Positions 21,530 to 33,322 of a stretch of DNA of 64,000 nt are shown in pieces. Made by a program: the position numbers and the translations under genes. The stretch comes from Castor canadensis (Eukaryota; Chordata; Mammalia; Rodentia; Castoridae), in contig NC_133399.1 of NCBI RefSeq assembly GCF_047511655.1, positions 2,297,333 through 2,361,332 of the forward strand. The letters run 5' to 3'. A model generated the notes under the pieces. It worked only from the letters and a program-made list of their open reading frames with translations, had not been told where the DNA came from and searched no databases. Position 1 is the first letter of the stretch; each line of letters opens with the position of its first letter.

Positions 21530-23200
21530 AATTGAGATAAGGTGGGGCAAAATCAGTGCAGAGTCCAGCCTTTTCTTTCACTTGAACATCATTTTTTATT
21601 ATGAGGAGGAGCTGGAGTCTCCAAACAGCAGTTAACAGACTGCTTAGAAGTAATTTGTGAGTATAATCCTTGGTTTCCTGAGGAAAGTACTTTAGATGAA
21701 GAAGTTTGGGAGTGAGCACGTAAAAATGTTGAAAAGGCATACAGACAGGGAGAAAAGATACCTGTTCATTTTTGGATAACATGGGCTCTATTTTCATCTG
21801 TAATTCTTATATTTGAGGGAGAGGGAATGGAAGAAAATTTAGAAAAAGATACTGTAGGCTCCCTTCATGCATATGAATTGTAAACAGGAGATGTGGAAAA
21901 AATCACTAAGGAAAGTAGGTGTTTTATTCATGGCTTTACTATGCCAGAGGAAATGGAAAGTAAACCACTGCTGATTGCAGCACTGGCAATTGCAACAGCT
22001 CCTTGGAGAGAAACTGATGATCTTTATCCTCCTCCTCCAGAGGGCAAGAATTGGAATGAACACTCTGAAAGGGGAAACATTGAAGAGGAAATGCATTATT
22101 TACATATTCACCCCAACAAGGGCTTGGGAAGAAAGAATGACCCTCCATTAGCAGCTTGCATTCCCATCCCCCCATGGCCACTTGAATAGAGACTGCTGTT
22201 TCCTGGTATGTTTAATATGAATAGCAATAACACTTATAATGGATTGGATGTGAATATTATAAAAGACTTTAAGAAGGCTTGTGCAACTTATGGTCCTGCT
22301 TCTCCTTTTTGTAGAGAATATTTGGCAGGATGGAGCAATAATGTTGGGTGGATTCCTTATGATTTTCATATTGTGGCAAAAATGACATTATCATCTGCAG
22401 AGTTTTTGCGATGGAAAATGTGGTAATCTGATGAAGCCCATGAAAGAGTTAGAGCTTTAGGGTAGCAAGGCAATGTTGGGACTGTTTCATATGAGATGTT
22501 CACTGGTACAGATTCTTGGCTGTCACAGGCTCATCAGGTTAAAAATATACCCCCTGTTGCCTTTCCTCATGTGCCTAAGGTTGCCTTGGCTGCCAGAGAC
22601 AAAATTAATAGAGGGGCAGAATATCAAGGCAGCTATACAAAAATACAACAGGGACCAACAGAACCTTATTCTCATTTTATAGGAAGATTGGAGGAGTCCA
22701 TAGAAAAACAGGTGAGAGGAGATCAAATGTAAAAAATTTTACTGCATCAATTGGCTTTTCATAATGCTAATGAGAACTGCCAAAGACTTATTCAATCAAT
22801 TAAGGAGACTGGTGATATTATGTACTATTTAAAGGCTTGTCATAATATAGGTACTTTTAAATATAAAGCCAGAGTTGTTGCTTTATAAACAATAGCAATA
22901 CAAAAACAAAAAGCAGCCAAGTGTTTTAATTGTAGTAAATCAGGACATATGAAAAAACAATGCAAATTACCGGCATAAACTAATAATTATAACAAACCTT
23001 GTAACTCTTCTTTTCCTGGGATATGTCCAAGATGTAAAAAGGGATGGCATTGTGTCAAAGAATGTTGCTCAAAAACAGATAGAGAAGGCAATCTGTTACC
23101 AATAAAATATGTTCAGTTGGGAGACAAGCGACGGGTTCACCCTCAGCCCCCAACAAGTATGAGGGCTACTTTGCTCCCAGTTAAGATGGATCTCAATTAA
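21530..23200 (+). pseudogene. Class II ERV gag (matrix, capsid, nucleocapsid)
   Basis: The matrix region is visible near 21640-21790 ('NPWFPEES', 'IPVHFWITWAL'). The capsid runs from about 22210, with 'YGPASPF' and a major homology region near 22640-22690 ('QGPTEPYSHFIGRL'). Two CCHC zinc knuckles follow: 'CFNCSKSGHMKKQC' at about 22922-22963 and a second, '[14 protein letters not shown]', at about 23026-23067. Two knuckles and the capsid motifs fit betaretrovirus or IAP-like elements. Many stops and frameshifts break it into pieces of at most about 100 codons. Confidence 0.85.
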
Positions 23201-23202
23201 CA

Positions 23203-23940
23203 ATTTCAAATCTGAAGCCTGCTACTGCCAGGAGTGCCGCCCTTGATATTCCTTGTCCAAATGATATTGACATTTATCCCAACCAGTGTCCATTTACACT
23301 TTCAACTAATATATATGGCCCTATTCCTGAAGGGACAGTTGGATTTTTTTGGGCCAAAGTAGTTTAACTATGAAAGGGGTGACTATACATACTGGAGTTA
23401 TTGGCTCTGATTATAAAGAGGAATATAAACTTATGGTTTCTGTCTCTACTCCTTGGTCTTTTAAAAAGGGAGAACATTGCTCAATTGGTGTTGCCTTACA
23501 TTGGTATTTCTAAATCTAATGTGAGGCACGGGGGATTTGGCAGTACTAATAAACAAATTAATTATTCAACCTTATTACAAGAACAAAATCGACCTTTGTG
23601 TACTTTAAAAAGTAATGGAAAAACCTTTACTGGTTTCTTAGATTCTGGAGCTGATATTTCTATTATTTCTTCAGACCAGTGGCCTCATACCCAGCCCACT
23701 AAAGATGATGATTTTTCTATACAAGGAGTAGGCACTATGACATCATCACAATTACAACAAAGTGCAGAAAAACTTAAATGTAAAGCTCCTGAAGGATTAC
23801 AGACCATTCTTCAACCATATATTGCCCCAGTTCCTACTAATTTATGGGGCCAAGATCTCTTACAACAATGGAATGCTAAAATTTATATTCCCACTACATA
23901 TTCTCAAAAATCTTTACAACTTATGAATAGAATGGGATAA
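23203..23940 (+). pseudogene. Class II ERV dUTPase and protease
   Basis: A dUTPase remnant at about 23205-23500 is suggested by 'ARSAALDIPC', 'YGPIPEG' and 'HTGVIGSDY', with stops. The aspartic protease follows in a better-preserved frame to 23940. Its active-site motif is 'LDSGADISII', with Ser where many retroviruses have Thr, and 'WGQDLLQQW' lies near its end. A protease-fused dUTPase is a betaretrovirus trait and supports the class II assignment. Confidence 0.8.
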
Positions 23941-24143
23941 GTTCCTGGGAAAGCTTTAGGAAAAAATTTACAAGGACAATCTGATATCATTACACCAAGT
24001 ATTAAACACGATCTACAGAACTGTGTTTTTATTAGGGATCATTGAGTTTATAAAGGCTGACCCTATTCCCATTCAATGGAAAACAGATTCTCCCATTTGG
24101 ACTCCTCAGTGGCCCCTGAATAATGAAAAATTACAGGTTTTTC

Positions 24144-25965
24144 TGGAGTTAGTAGGTATAGGTAAGAACTTTCTCAATGAAACCCCAGAAGCACAGCAAC
24201 TAAGAGATAGCATAGATAAATGGGACCTCATAAAGCTAAAAAGCTTCTGTTCATCAAAAGAAATGGTCTCTAGCGAGAGCACACAGAAAGGGGTGAGGAT
24301 AGGTAAGACACCTAAAAACTAGCTAGCATTTGTTGCCCTTAATGCAGAGAAACTAAAGCAGATACCTTAAGAGCAACTGAGGCCAATAGGAAAAGGGGAA
24401 CAGGTACTAGAGAAAAGGTTAGATCAAAACGAATTAATCTAGAAGGTAACACCCACACACAGGAAATCAATGTGAGTCAATGCCCTGTATAGCTATCCTT
24501 ATCTCAACCAGCAAAAACCCTTGTCCCTTCCTGTTATTGCTTATACTCTCTCTACAACAAAATTAGAAATAAGGGCAAAATAGTTTCAGCTGGGTATTGA
24601 AGGGGGGAGGGGAGGGGGCAGAGTGGGTGGTAAGGGAGGGGGTGGGGGCATGGGGGAGAAATGAACCAAGACTTGTATGCACATATGAAAAATAAAAGAA
24701 AAAAAAAAGAAATGGCCTCTAAACTGAAGAGAACACCCACAGAGTGGGAGAAAATATTTGCCAGCTACACATCAGACAAAGGACTGATAACCAGAATATA
24801 TAGGGAACTTAAAAAACTAAATTCTCCCAAAACTAATGAACCAATAAAGAAATGGGCAAGTGAACTAAACAGAACTTTCTCAAAAGAAGAAATTCAAATG
24901 GCCAAAAAACACATGACAAAATGCTCACCATCTCTAGCAATAAAGGAAATGCAAATTAAAACCACACTAAGATTCCACCTCACCCCTGTTAGAATAGCCA
25001 TCATCAGCAACACCACCAACAACAGGTGTTGGTGAGGATTCGGGGAAAAAGGAACCCTCTTACACTGTTGGTGGGAATGTAAACTAGTACAACCACTCTG
25101 GAAAAAATTTGGAGGCTACTTAAAAAGTTAGACATCGATCTACCATTTGATCCAGCAATACCACTCTTGGGGATATACCCAAAAGACTGTGACACAGGTT
25201 ACTCCAGAGGCACCTGCACACCCATGTTTATTGCAGCACTATTCACAATAGCCAAGTTATGGAAACAGCCAAGATGCCCCACCACTGACGAATGGATTAA
25301 GAAAATGTGGTATCTATACACAATGGAATTTTATGCAGCCATGAAGTAGAACGAAATGTTATCATTCACTGATAAATGGATGGAATTGGAGAACATCATT
25401 CTGAGTGAGGTTAGCCTGGCCCAAAAGACCAAAAATCGTATGTTTTCCCTCATATGTGGACATTAGATCAAGGGCAAACACAACAATGGGATTGGACTTT
25501 GAGCACATGATAAAAGCGAGAGCACACAAGGGAGGGGTGAGGATAGGTAAGACACCTAAAAAACTAGCTAGCATTTGTTGCCCTTAACGCAGAGCAACTA
25601 AAGCAGATACCTTAAAAGCAACTGAGGCCAATAGGAAAAGGGGAGCAGGAACTAGAGAAAAGGTGAGATCAAAAAGAATTAACCTAGAAGGTAATACCCA
25701 TGCACAGTAAATCCATGTGAGTCAATGCCCTGTATAGCTATCCTTGTCTCAACCAACAAAAACCCTTGTTCTTTCCTATTATTGCTTATACTCTCTCTAC
25801 AACAAAATTAGAAATAAGGGTGAAATAGTTTCTGCTGGGTATTGAGGGGGTTAGGGGGAGAGGGAGGGGGTGGAGTGCGTGGTAAGGGAGGGGGTGGGGG
25901 CAGGGGGGAGAAATGACCCAAGCCTTGTATGCCCATATGAATAATAAAAGAAAAAATAAATAAAA
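24144..25965 (+). mobile_element. 5'-truncated L1 inserted in ERV RT
   Basis: ORF2 sequence starts at '[10 protein letters not shown]' (24146) and runs to the end of ORF2 near 25464. The 3' UTR and A-rich tail reach about 25965. ERV flanks 'aaaaattacaggtttt' (24128-24143) and 'aaaaattaaaggtttt' (about 25965-25980) are the target duplication. Another L1 3' end is inserted inside it at 24273-24704. The ORF2 part is close in sequence to the full-length L1 at 5157, apart from a few stops. Confidence 0.88.
24273..24704 (+). mobile_element. L1 3' UTR fragment nested inside an L1
   Basis: This short L1 3' end begins at 'agcgagagcacacag' and contains the whole 3' UTR and its A-rich tail. The host L1 ORF2 bases aaaagaaatggtctct (24257-24272) and aaaagaaatggcctct (24705-24720) flank it as a 16-base target duplication, and the host ORF2 continues after the second copy. 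Confidence 0.88.
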
Positions 25966-27342
25966 AAAATTAAAGGTTTTAAAACAATTGGTTCAAAAAC
26001 AATGAGAGCACAAACATATAGAACCTTCCTTTTCTCCCTGGAATTCCCATGATTGTTATTAAGAAGAAAATCAGGAAAATGGAGACTTCTTATACATTTA
26101 AGAAATGTAAATGCATCTATGGTAGCTATGGGAGCTTTACAACTTGGATTACCTATCCTGAATGTATTCCTCAACAATGGCCTTTGACTGTTTTAGATTT
26201 ACAAGATTGTTTTTATACTATATCTATAGACCCCCAAAGACAGGGAAAGGTTTGCATTTTTCTGTCCCTAGGTTAAATCAACAAGAAACTTTACAGAGAT
26301 ATCAATGTACAGTGCTGACACACGGTATGACTAATTCCCCTCTATGTGTCAGTATTTTGTAGGAAAAATATTACAACTTATTAGAGTAACATTTCCTGAT
26401 GCTTATATCATCCACTATATGGATGACATTTTAATTTCTTATGTAATTTCTGAACAATTACATAAACTTTTTGAAACCACACAAAAACCTTTACAAGTAG
26501 GGGGACTGGTAATAGCTCCTGAAAAAATACAAACTACTACTCCTTTTTAATATTTAGGTCATGCAGTCGAGTGACTCACTGTTCGTCTCCCAAAAATCTG
26601 CCTATGAAGAGACTCATTAAGAACTCTAAATGACTTTCAAAAGTTACTAGGAGACATTAATTAGCTTTGTCCTTCTTTAGGTATACCAAATTATAAACTT
26701 ACTAATTTGCTTTCTATCTTACAAGGTGATACTGCCCTGGACAGCCCTCAGACTTTAACACCTGCTGCTGAAAACGCATTACAATTTTTTGAGTCATGCT
26801 TACAGACCACCTTTCTAACAAGATTTGATCCTTTAAAACCTATTTCTATGCTAATATTTTCTTCTCCACATTCTCCTACAAGAATTTTAGCCCAAGAGAA
26901 CTCTCCTTTAGAATGGTTATATTTAAAACAAAAAGAAACTAGCATGTTAACTTCATATATTGATCTAATAACCTCTATACTTATACAGGGAGGAACAAGA
27001 TGCCTACAGATTCTGGGATTTGGTCCACAACTCATTATTTTACCCCTTACTAACAAACAGTTTGAAAATCTGTTACCCCTTAATGATAATTTAAGTAATA
27101 GTATAAGCAAGTATTATGGATATATAGGTAATCATTACCCAGCAGGTAAGATGTGGGATTTTTAAAAACGAACTCCAGAGATCCAAGATGGTGACCGGAA
27201 CACAGCCACAGATCTTCTGACCTCTGTGATTCAGGGACTTTGATAAGAAGCAGGAGACATGCTTGATTGAGTACTAATATTGTTACCCAGCTAATACTAA
27301 ATTACAAATAGTTCAGTGATAGACACATTACCTAGTGGAAAT

Positions 27343-28531
27343 ATGGGAAGAAGAAAAAGGGAACAAATCACTCCCCCCCCCCAAAATAAAGTATTACAGG
27401 ATTGACAGCAAAATAAAGGAAACGTATACCCAGATTCAGACCCCAACAAAACAAAGATAAACTATACCAAGGAACCTAATGAAGCCCACAAGAACACACT
27501 GAAAGAAGAAATCCTACAAGTAACCAATAAGAATTTCATAGACATGTTCCTAACATGGTCAACCAAAATGTACAGGAAGCACTCAAAAAATTCTAAGAAC
27601 AAAATAAAGAATATGTGAAAACACAAAAACAAGTAAAAGAAATCATAGAAGTCACAAATAAATGCCAAACTGAAACTGAGACCACCATAAACAGAGAGAT
27701 AAAAGAATTAAGGTCAAAAATTGATAATATTAAAGAAGAAGTAACCCATGATATAGAAAACCTCAGAAAAAAGAATGAAACAGAAATACAAAACAAAATG
27801 GAAGGTCATTCCAGAAGAATAGAAAAAACAGAAGACAGAATCTCAGAACTTGAAGATGAAATGGCAATTAAAGGAAAACCTGAAGAATTATTAGTTAAAA
27901 AACCCAAGACCTGTTAAAAGAAAATGCAAGAACTCACTGACTCCATCAAAAGACCAAACCCGAGACTCATGGGCATTGAAGAAGGAGAAGAGGTGCAAGC
28001 AAAGGGAATGTGTAATATACTCAACAAAATAATAACAGAAACCTTTCCAGATCTAGAGAAAACTATGCCCATTCATGTACAGGAAGCCTCCAGAACACTG
28101 AACAGACCTGACCAAAATAGAACTACCCTACAACGTATTATCATTAAAACAGCAAGTACAGACACTAGAGAAAGAAGGCTGTAAGAGAGAAAAAACAAAT
28201 AACATACAAAGGTAAACCCATCAACATCACAGCAGACTTCTCAACAGAAACATTAAAAGCAAGAAGAGCATGGAGTGAGGTCTTCCAAGAACTGAATGAA
28301 AATAACTTCAACCCCAGGATACTCTACCGAGCAAAACTATCATTCAAAATAGATGGAGCAATAAAAGACTTCCATGATAAGCAGAAACTAAAAGAATATG
28401 TGACCACAAAGCCACCACTACAAAAGATTCTTCAAAAGATCCTGCACACAGCAAGTGAAACCCAACATAACCATGAAAGGGCAGGCAGTACCAAACTACA
28501 GGAAAAGAAAAAGCAAGAAAGTAGAGAGTAA
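27343..28531 (+). pseudogene. L1 ORF1, decayed
   Basis: This begins 'MGRRKREQIT' and has a C-run of about ten bases near 27372. The coiled coil follows (27600-27900), then the RNA-binding part ('GIEEGEEVQAKG', 'RPDQNRTTLQ') and the TAA at 28529-28531. A stop at 27915 and several indels break it. The N-terminus differs from the 'MTGRQKKQG' of the copy at 6634, which fits a different subfamily. Confidence 0.8.
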
Positions 28532-30794
28532 CCTCAATTTAGGTTCACACAATCAAACCTTAAACAACTAAGACAACTAAATGACAGGAATCACCACATT
28601 AAGTACTAACACTTAATGTTAATGGATTTAATTCCCCCATCAAAAGGCACCATTTGGTGAATTGGATAAAAAAGGAAGATCCAACAATTTGTTGCTTACA
28701 CAAGACCCATCTCACTGACAAAAATAAGCATAGGCTTAGGATGAAAGGGTGGAAGAAGATTTACCAAGCCAATGGCCCCTGAAAACAGGCAGGAGTAGCA
28801 ATACTTATCTCTGACAAAGTAGACTTCAAATCTACATTGATCAAATGAGATAAAGAAGGACATTCCATACTAATAAAAGGGGAAATAGACCAAAAGGAAA
28901 TAACAATTATCAACCTGTATGCATCCAATGTCAACACATCCAATTTCATCAAACATACCCTGAAGGACCTAAAAGCATATATTAACTCCAAAACAGTGGT
29001 CATGGGAGACTTTAACACCCCATTATCATCAATAGATTGGTCATCAAACAAAGAATCAATAAAGAAATCCTAGATCTAAAATATACCATAGATCATAGGG
29101 ACCTAGGTGATGTCTACAGAATATTTCATCCAATTTCTACACAATATACATTCTTCTCAGCAGCCCATGGAATCTTCTCCAAAATAGATCATATCCTAGG
29201 CAAGCCTCAGCAAATAAAAGAAAATAGAAATTATACCATGCATTCTATCTGATCACAATGCAATTAAAATTAGAACTCAACAACAAAAGTAAAGACAAAA
29301 TACATGCAAACAGCTGGAAACAGAATAACTCATTGCTTAATGAGCAATGGGTCATTGATGAAATAAAAGAGGAAATTAAAAAGTTCCTGGAAGTCAATGA
29401 AAATGAAAACACAACCTACTGGAACCTATAGGACACAGCAAAGGCAGTCTTGAGGGGAAAGTTTATAGCCATGAGTGCATATATTAAAAAGACTGAAAGA
29501 TCTCAAATCAATGACCTAATTATATATCTCAAACTCCTAGAAAAACAAGAACAAGCAAATCCCAAAACAAATACAAGGAGAGAAATAATAAAAATAAGAG
29601 CTGAAATCTACAATAGAAACCAAAAAAAAAAAAATACAAAGAATTAATGAAAAAAAAAGTTGGCTCTTTGAAAAAATAAACAAGATTGACAGACCCCTGG
29701 CCAACCTGACTAAAATGAGGAGAGAAAAAACCCAAAATAGTAGAATCAGGAATGCAAAAGGAGAGATAACAACAAACACCATGGAAGTTCAGGAAATCAT
29801 CAGAGAGTACTTGGAGAACCTATATTAAAATAAATTTGAAAATCACAAAGAAGCGGATAGATTTCTAGATATATATGATCATCCAAAATGAACCAAGAGG
29901 ATATTAATCACCTGAATAGATCTATAACACGAAATGAAACTGAAGCAGCAATCAAGAGTCTCCAGAAAAAGAAAGTCCAGGGCCTGATGGATTCTCTGCT
30001 GAATTCTATCAGACTTTTAAAGAATTAATACCAACCCTCCTTCAACTGTTCCATGAAATAAAAAGGGAAGGAAAACCACCTAACACATTTTATGAAGCCA
30101 GTATTACACTTATCACAAAACCAGGCAAAGACACCTCCAAAAAGGAGAACTATAGGCCAATCTCCTTAATGATCATTGATGCAAAAATCCTCGATAAAAT
30201 TATGGCAAACCAAATTCAACAACACATCAAAAAGATCATTCACAACCACCAAGTAGGCTTCATCCCAGGGATGCACGGGTGTTTCAACATACAAAAATCA
30301 ATAAATGTAATAAACCACATTAACAGAAGCAAAGACAAAAACCACTTGATCATCTCAATAGATGTAGAAAAGTCTTTGATAAGATCCAACACCACTTCAT
30401 GATAAAAGCTCTAAGAAAACTAGGAATAGAAGGAAAGTTCCTCAACATTATAAAAGCTATATATGACAAACCTACAGCCAGCATTATACTTAATGGTGAA
30501 AAACTGAAACCATTCCCTCTAAAATCAGGAACCAGACAAGGATGCCCACTATCTCCACTCCTATTCAACATAGTACTGGAATTCCTAGCCAGAGCAATTA
30601 GGCAAGAAGAAGGAATAAAAGGAATACAAATAGGTAAAGAAACAGTCAAAATATCCCGATTTGCAGATGATATGATCCTATACCTTAAAGACCCAAAAAA
30701 TGAACTCAAAATCTCCTAGACACCATCAACAGCTATAGCAAGGTATCAGGATATAAAGTCAACACAGAAAAATCATTACCATTTCTATACACTA

Positions 30795-31232
30795 GGAGGG
30801 AATTCCAAGATGGCGGCTAGAGGTAGGAAGCAGAAAGCGACCCTCCTATAGTGAAATCTTGGAGAGACGCTGGAGACACTTTGCAGGCATAATCACCGAG
30901 AAAAGGCATAACTTTGACTCCTCCACATCTCCAGCCGGCGCAGAGCATCTCCACTTCACGTTAAACGGAGAACCGAGGAGGCCCCCGGGCCGCCAGTGGC
31001 CGGCGCCCATACGGCTTGGGAAGACACGGACCAGCTTACTGTCGATTAGTACACTAACACTCCCTGTTTATACCTTTGAAACTCTCTTGTCTGATACCTT
31101 GTTCTGCTTTCTCCCTCTTGTCTGTATATTTGTTTTCCCCTTTTCTTTAACTTCTTGCTTTCCATCTCAGCTCACTCTTCCATTCTCAATATTACCATTG
31201 TTATTATTACAAGCTAGAAAATACTTAATTAC
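30795..31232 (+). mobile_element. L1 5' UTR-only insertion with an intron removed
   Basis: The 438 bases begin with the L1 5' end ('ggagggaattccaagatgg') and stop just before where ORF1 would start, with no A-tail. A 17-base duplication, accatttctatacacta, flanks it (30778-30794 and 31233-31249). Compared with the 5' UTR at 5157, the 1119 bases from GTGAGC to TTCAG are missing exactly (junction 31034/31035). A 112-base GT...AG segment at 30823-30934 is present that the other copy lacks. It is therefore a retrotransposed piece of a spliced L1 RNA that also lost its 3' part. Confidence 0.88.
30823..30934 (+). other. Retained small intron of the L1 5' UTR
   Basis: The 112 bases run from GTAGGAAG to CTCCAG, between 'ggcggctagag' and 'ccggcgcagag'. 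In the full-length L1 those flanks are directly joined at 5181/5182. The ends fit a GT-AG intron, with a modest pyrimidine stretch before the acceptor. Confidence 0.75.
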
Positions 31233-33322
31233 ACCATTTCTATACACTAATAATGAACAAACTGAGAAAGAATATGAGAAAGAATATATGAAAACAAGTC
31301 CACTTACAATAGCCTCAAAAAAATCGAATACCTAGGTGTAAACTTAACAAAGGATGTGAATGACTTCTACAAGGAAAACTATGAACTTCTGAAGAAAGAG
31401 ATTGAGGAAGACTATAGAAAGTGGAGAGATCTCCCATGCTCATGGATTGGTAGAATCAACATAGTAAAAATGTCTATATTCCCAAAAGTAATCTACATGT
31501 TTAATGCCATTCTCATCAAAATCCCAATGACATTCATCAAAGAGATTGAAAAATCTACTGTTCAATTTATATGGAAACGCAAGAGGCCACGAATAGCCAA
31601 TGCAATACTCAGTGAAAAGAACAATGCTGGAGGTATCATGATACCCAAATTCAAACTATATTACAAAGCAATAACAATAAAAACAGCATAGTACTGGCAC
31701 AAAAACAGACATGAAGTCCAGTGGAACAGAATAGAGGACCTGGATACGAAGCCAAACAACTATAACCAACTTGTCTTTGACAAAGGCGCTAAAAATATAT
31801 GATGGAGAAAAGACAGACTCTTCAACAAAAACTTCTGGGAAAACTGGTTAGCAGTCTGCAAAAACTGAAACTAGATCCATGTATATCATGCTATACCAGT
31901 ATTAACTCAAAATGCATCAAGGACCTAATATCAGACCCCAAACTCTGAAGTTGTACAGAAAACAGTAGGAAATACTCTGGAATTAATAGGTATAGGCAAG
32001 AACTTTCTCATTGGATCCCCAGCAGCTCACCAACTAGCAGATAGTATAGATAAATAGGACTTCATAAAACTAAAAAGCTTCTGCTCAACAATAGAAATGG
32101 TCTCTAAACTGAAGAGACCACTCACAGAGTGGGAGAAAATATTTGCCAGCTACACGTCAGACAAAGGACTGATAACCAGAATATATAGGGAACTTAAAAA
32201 ACTAAACTTCCTCAAAATTAATGAACCAATAAAGAAATGGGCAAGTGAACTAAACAGAACTTTCTCAAAAGAAGAAATTCAAATGGCCAAAAAACACATG
32301 AAAAATGCTCACCATCCCTAGCAATAAAGGAAATGCAAATTAAAACCACACTAAGATTCCACCTCACCCCTGTTAGAATAGCCATCATTAGCAACACCAC
32401 TAGCAACAGGTGTTGGCAAGGATGCACGGAAAAATGAACCCTCTTACACTGCTGGTGGGAATGTAAACTAGTACAACCACTCTGGAAAAACATTTGGAGG
32501 CTACTTAAAAATCTAAACATTGATCCCATATGATCCAGAAATACCACTCTTGGGGATATACCCAAAAGACTGTGACACAGGTTACTCCAGAGGCACCTGC
32601 ACTCCCATGTTTATTGCAGCACTATTCACAATAGCCAAGTTATGGAAACAGCCAAGATGCCCCACTACTGACAGTGGATTAAGAAAATGTGGTATTTATA
32701 CACAATGGAATTTTATGCAGCCATGAAGAAGAATGAAATGTTATCATTTGCTGGTAAATGGATGGAATTGGAGAACATAATTCTGAGTGAGGTTAGCCTG
32801 GCCCAAAAGACCAAAAATTGAATGTTCTCCCTCATATGTGGACATTAGATCAAGGGCAAACATAACAAGGGGATTGGACTTTTATTACATGGTAAAGGGA
32901 GAACATACAAGGAAGGTGTGAATGTAGGTAAGACACCCAAAAAACTACATAGCATTTGTTGCCTTCAACACAGAGAAACTAAAGAAGATACTTTAAAGCA
33001 ACTGAGGCCAGTAGGAGAAGGGGACCAGGAACTAGAGGAAAGGTTAGTTCGAGAAGTATTAATTTAGAAGGTAACATACATGTATAGGAAATCAATGCAT
33101 GTCAACTCCCTGTATAGCTATTCTTATCTCAACTAGCATAAACCCTTGGTCCTTCCTATTATTGCTTACATTCTCTCTTCAACAAAATTAGAGATTAGTT
33201 TCTGCCTGGTAGCAAGGGGTAATGGGGGGTTAAGGGAAGGACTGGGTGGGTAACGAAGGGAGGGGGGAAGGGGAGAGAAACGACCCAAACAATGTATGCA
33301 CATATGAATAAAATAAAAAAAA

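Larger units (their letters stand above)
24000..27170 (+). pseudogene. Class II ERV pol, reverse transcriptase, split by L1
   Basis: The N-terminus of RT ('PIQWKTDSPIW', 'WPLNNEKLQV') lies at 24060-24143. It is interrupted by L1 sequence and resumes near 25975 ('KQLVQKQ'). The core follows: 'LTVLDLQDCFYTISI' near 26185-26230, 'MTNSPLC' near 26330, and the catalytic 'YMDD' at 26416-26427. The thumb and connection part runs to 27165 as a long open stretch from 26707. The YMDD is intact, but stops and shifts around it show the gene is dead. RNase H and integrase continue at 36836. Confidence 0.85.
28581..32848 (+). pseudogene. L1 ORF2, decayed and interrupted
   Basis: The ATG at 28581 starts 'MTGITTL'. 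The endonuclease region has many stops and deletions, although its 'SDH' is intact near 29250, unlike the copy at 7889. The reverse transcriptase core near 30399-30715 is well preserved and includes an intact 'FADD' near 30660-30671. The spliced 5' UTR fragment interrupts it at 30795. The C-terminal part runs on to the stop at 32846-32848 with further stops. Confidence 0.82.
27171..33322 (+). mobile_element. Full-length but decayed L1 with a different, short 5' UTR
   Basis: The element starts near 27171 with 'gatccaagatggtgacc' and has only about 170 bases of 5' UTR before the ORF1 ATG at 27343. That UTR shows no further similarity to the L1 at 5157. ORF2 and the 3' UTR follow, with an A-rich end at about 33300-33322. 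A spliced L1 5' UTR fragment is inserted at 30795-31232. The flanks 'gatttttaaaaacg' and 'aaaattttaaaagg' suggest a short target duplication. It probably inserted at the 5' edge of the older L1 that follows. Confidence 0.85.

Noticed and set aside
26707-27165. Open stretch in ERV pol as a preserved functional domain
   Set aside because: It is the RT thumb/connection part with no frame to the core before it. Openness over 150 codons is within chance for this age.
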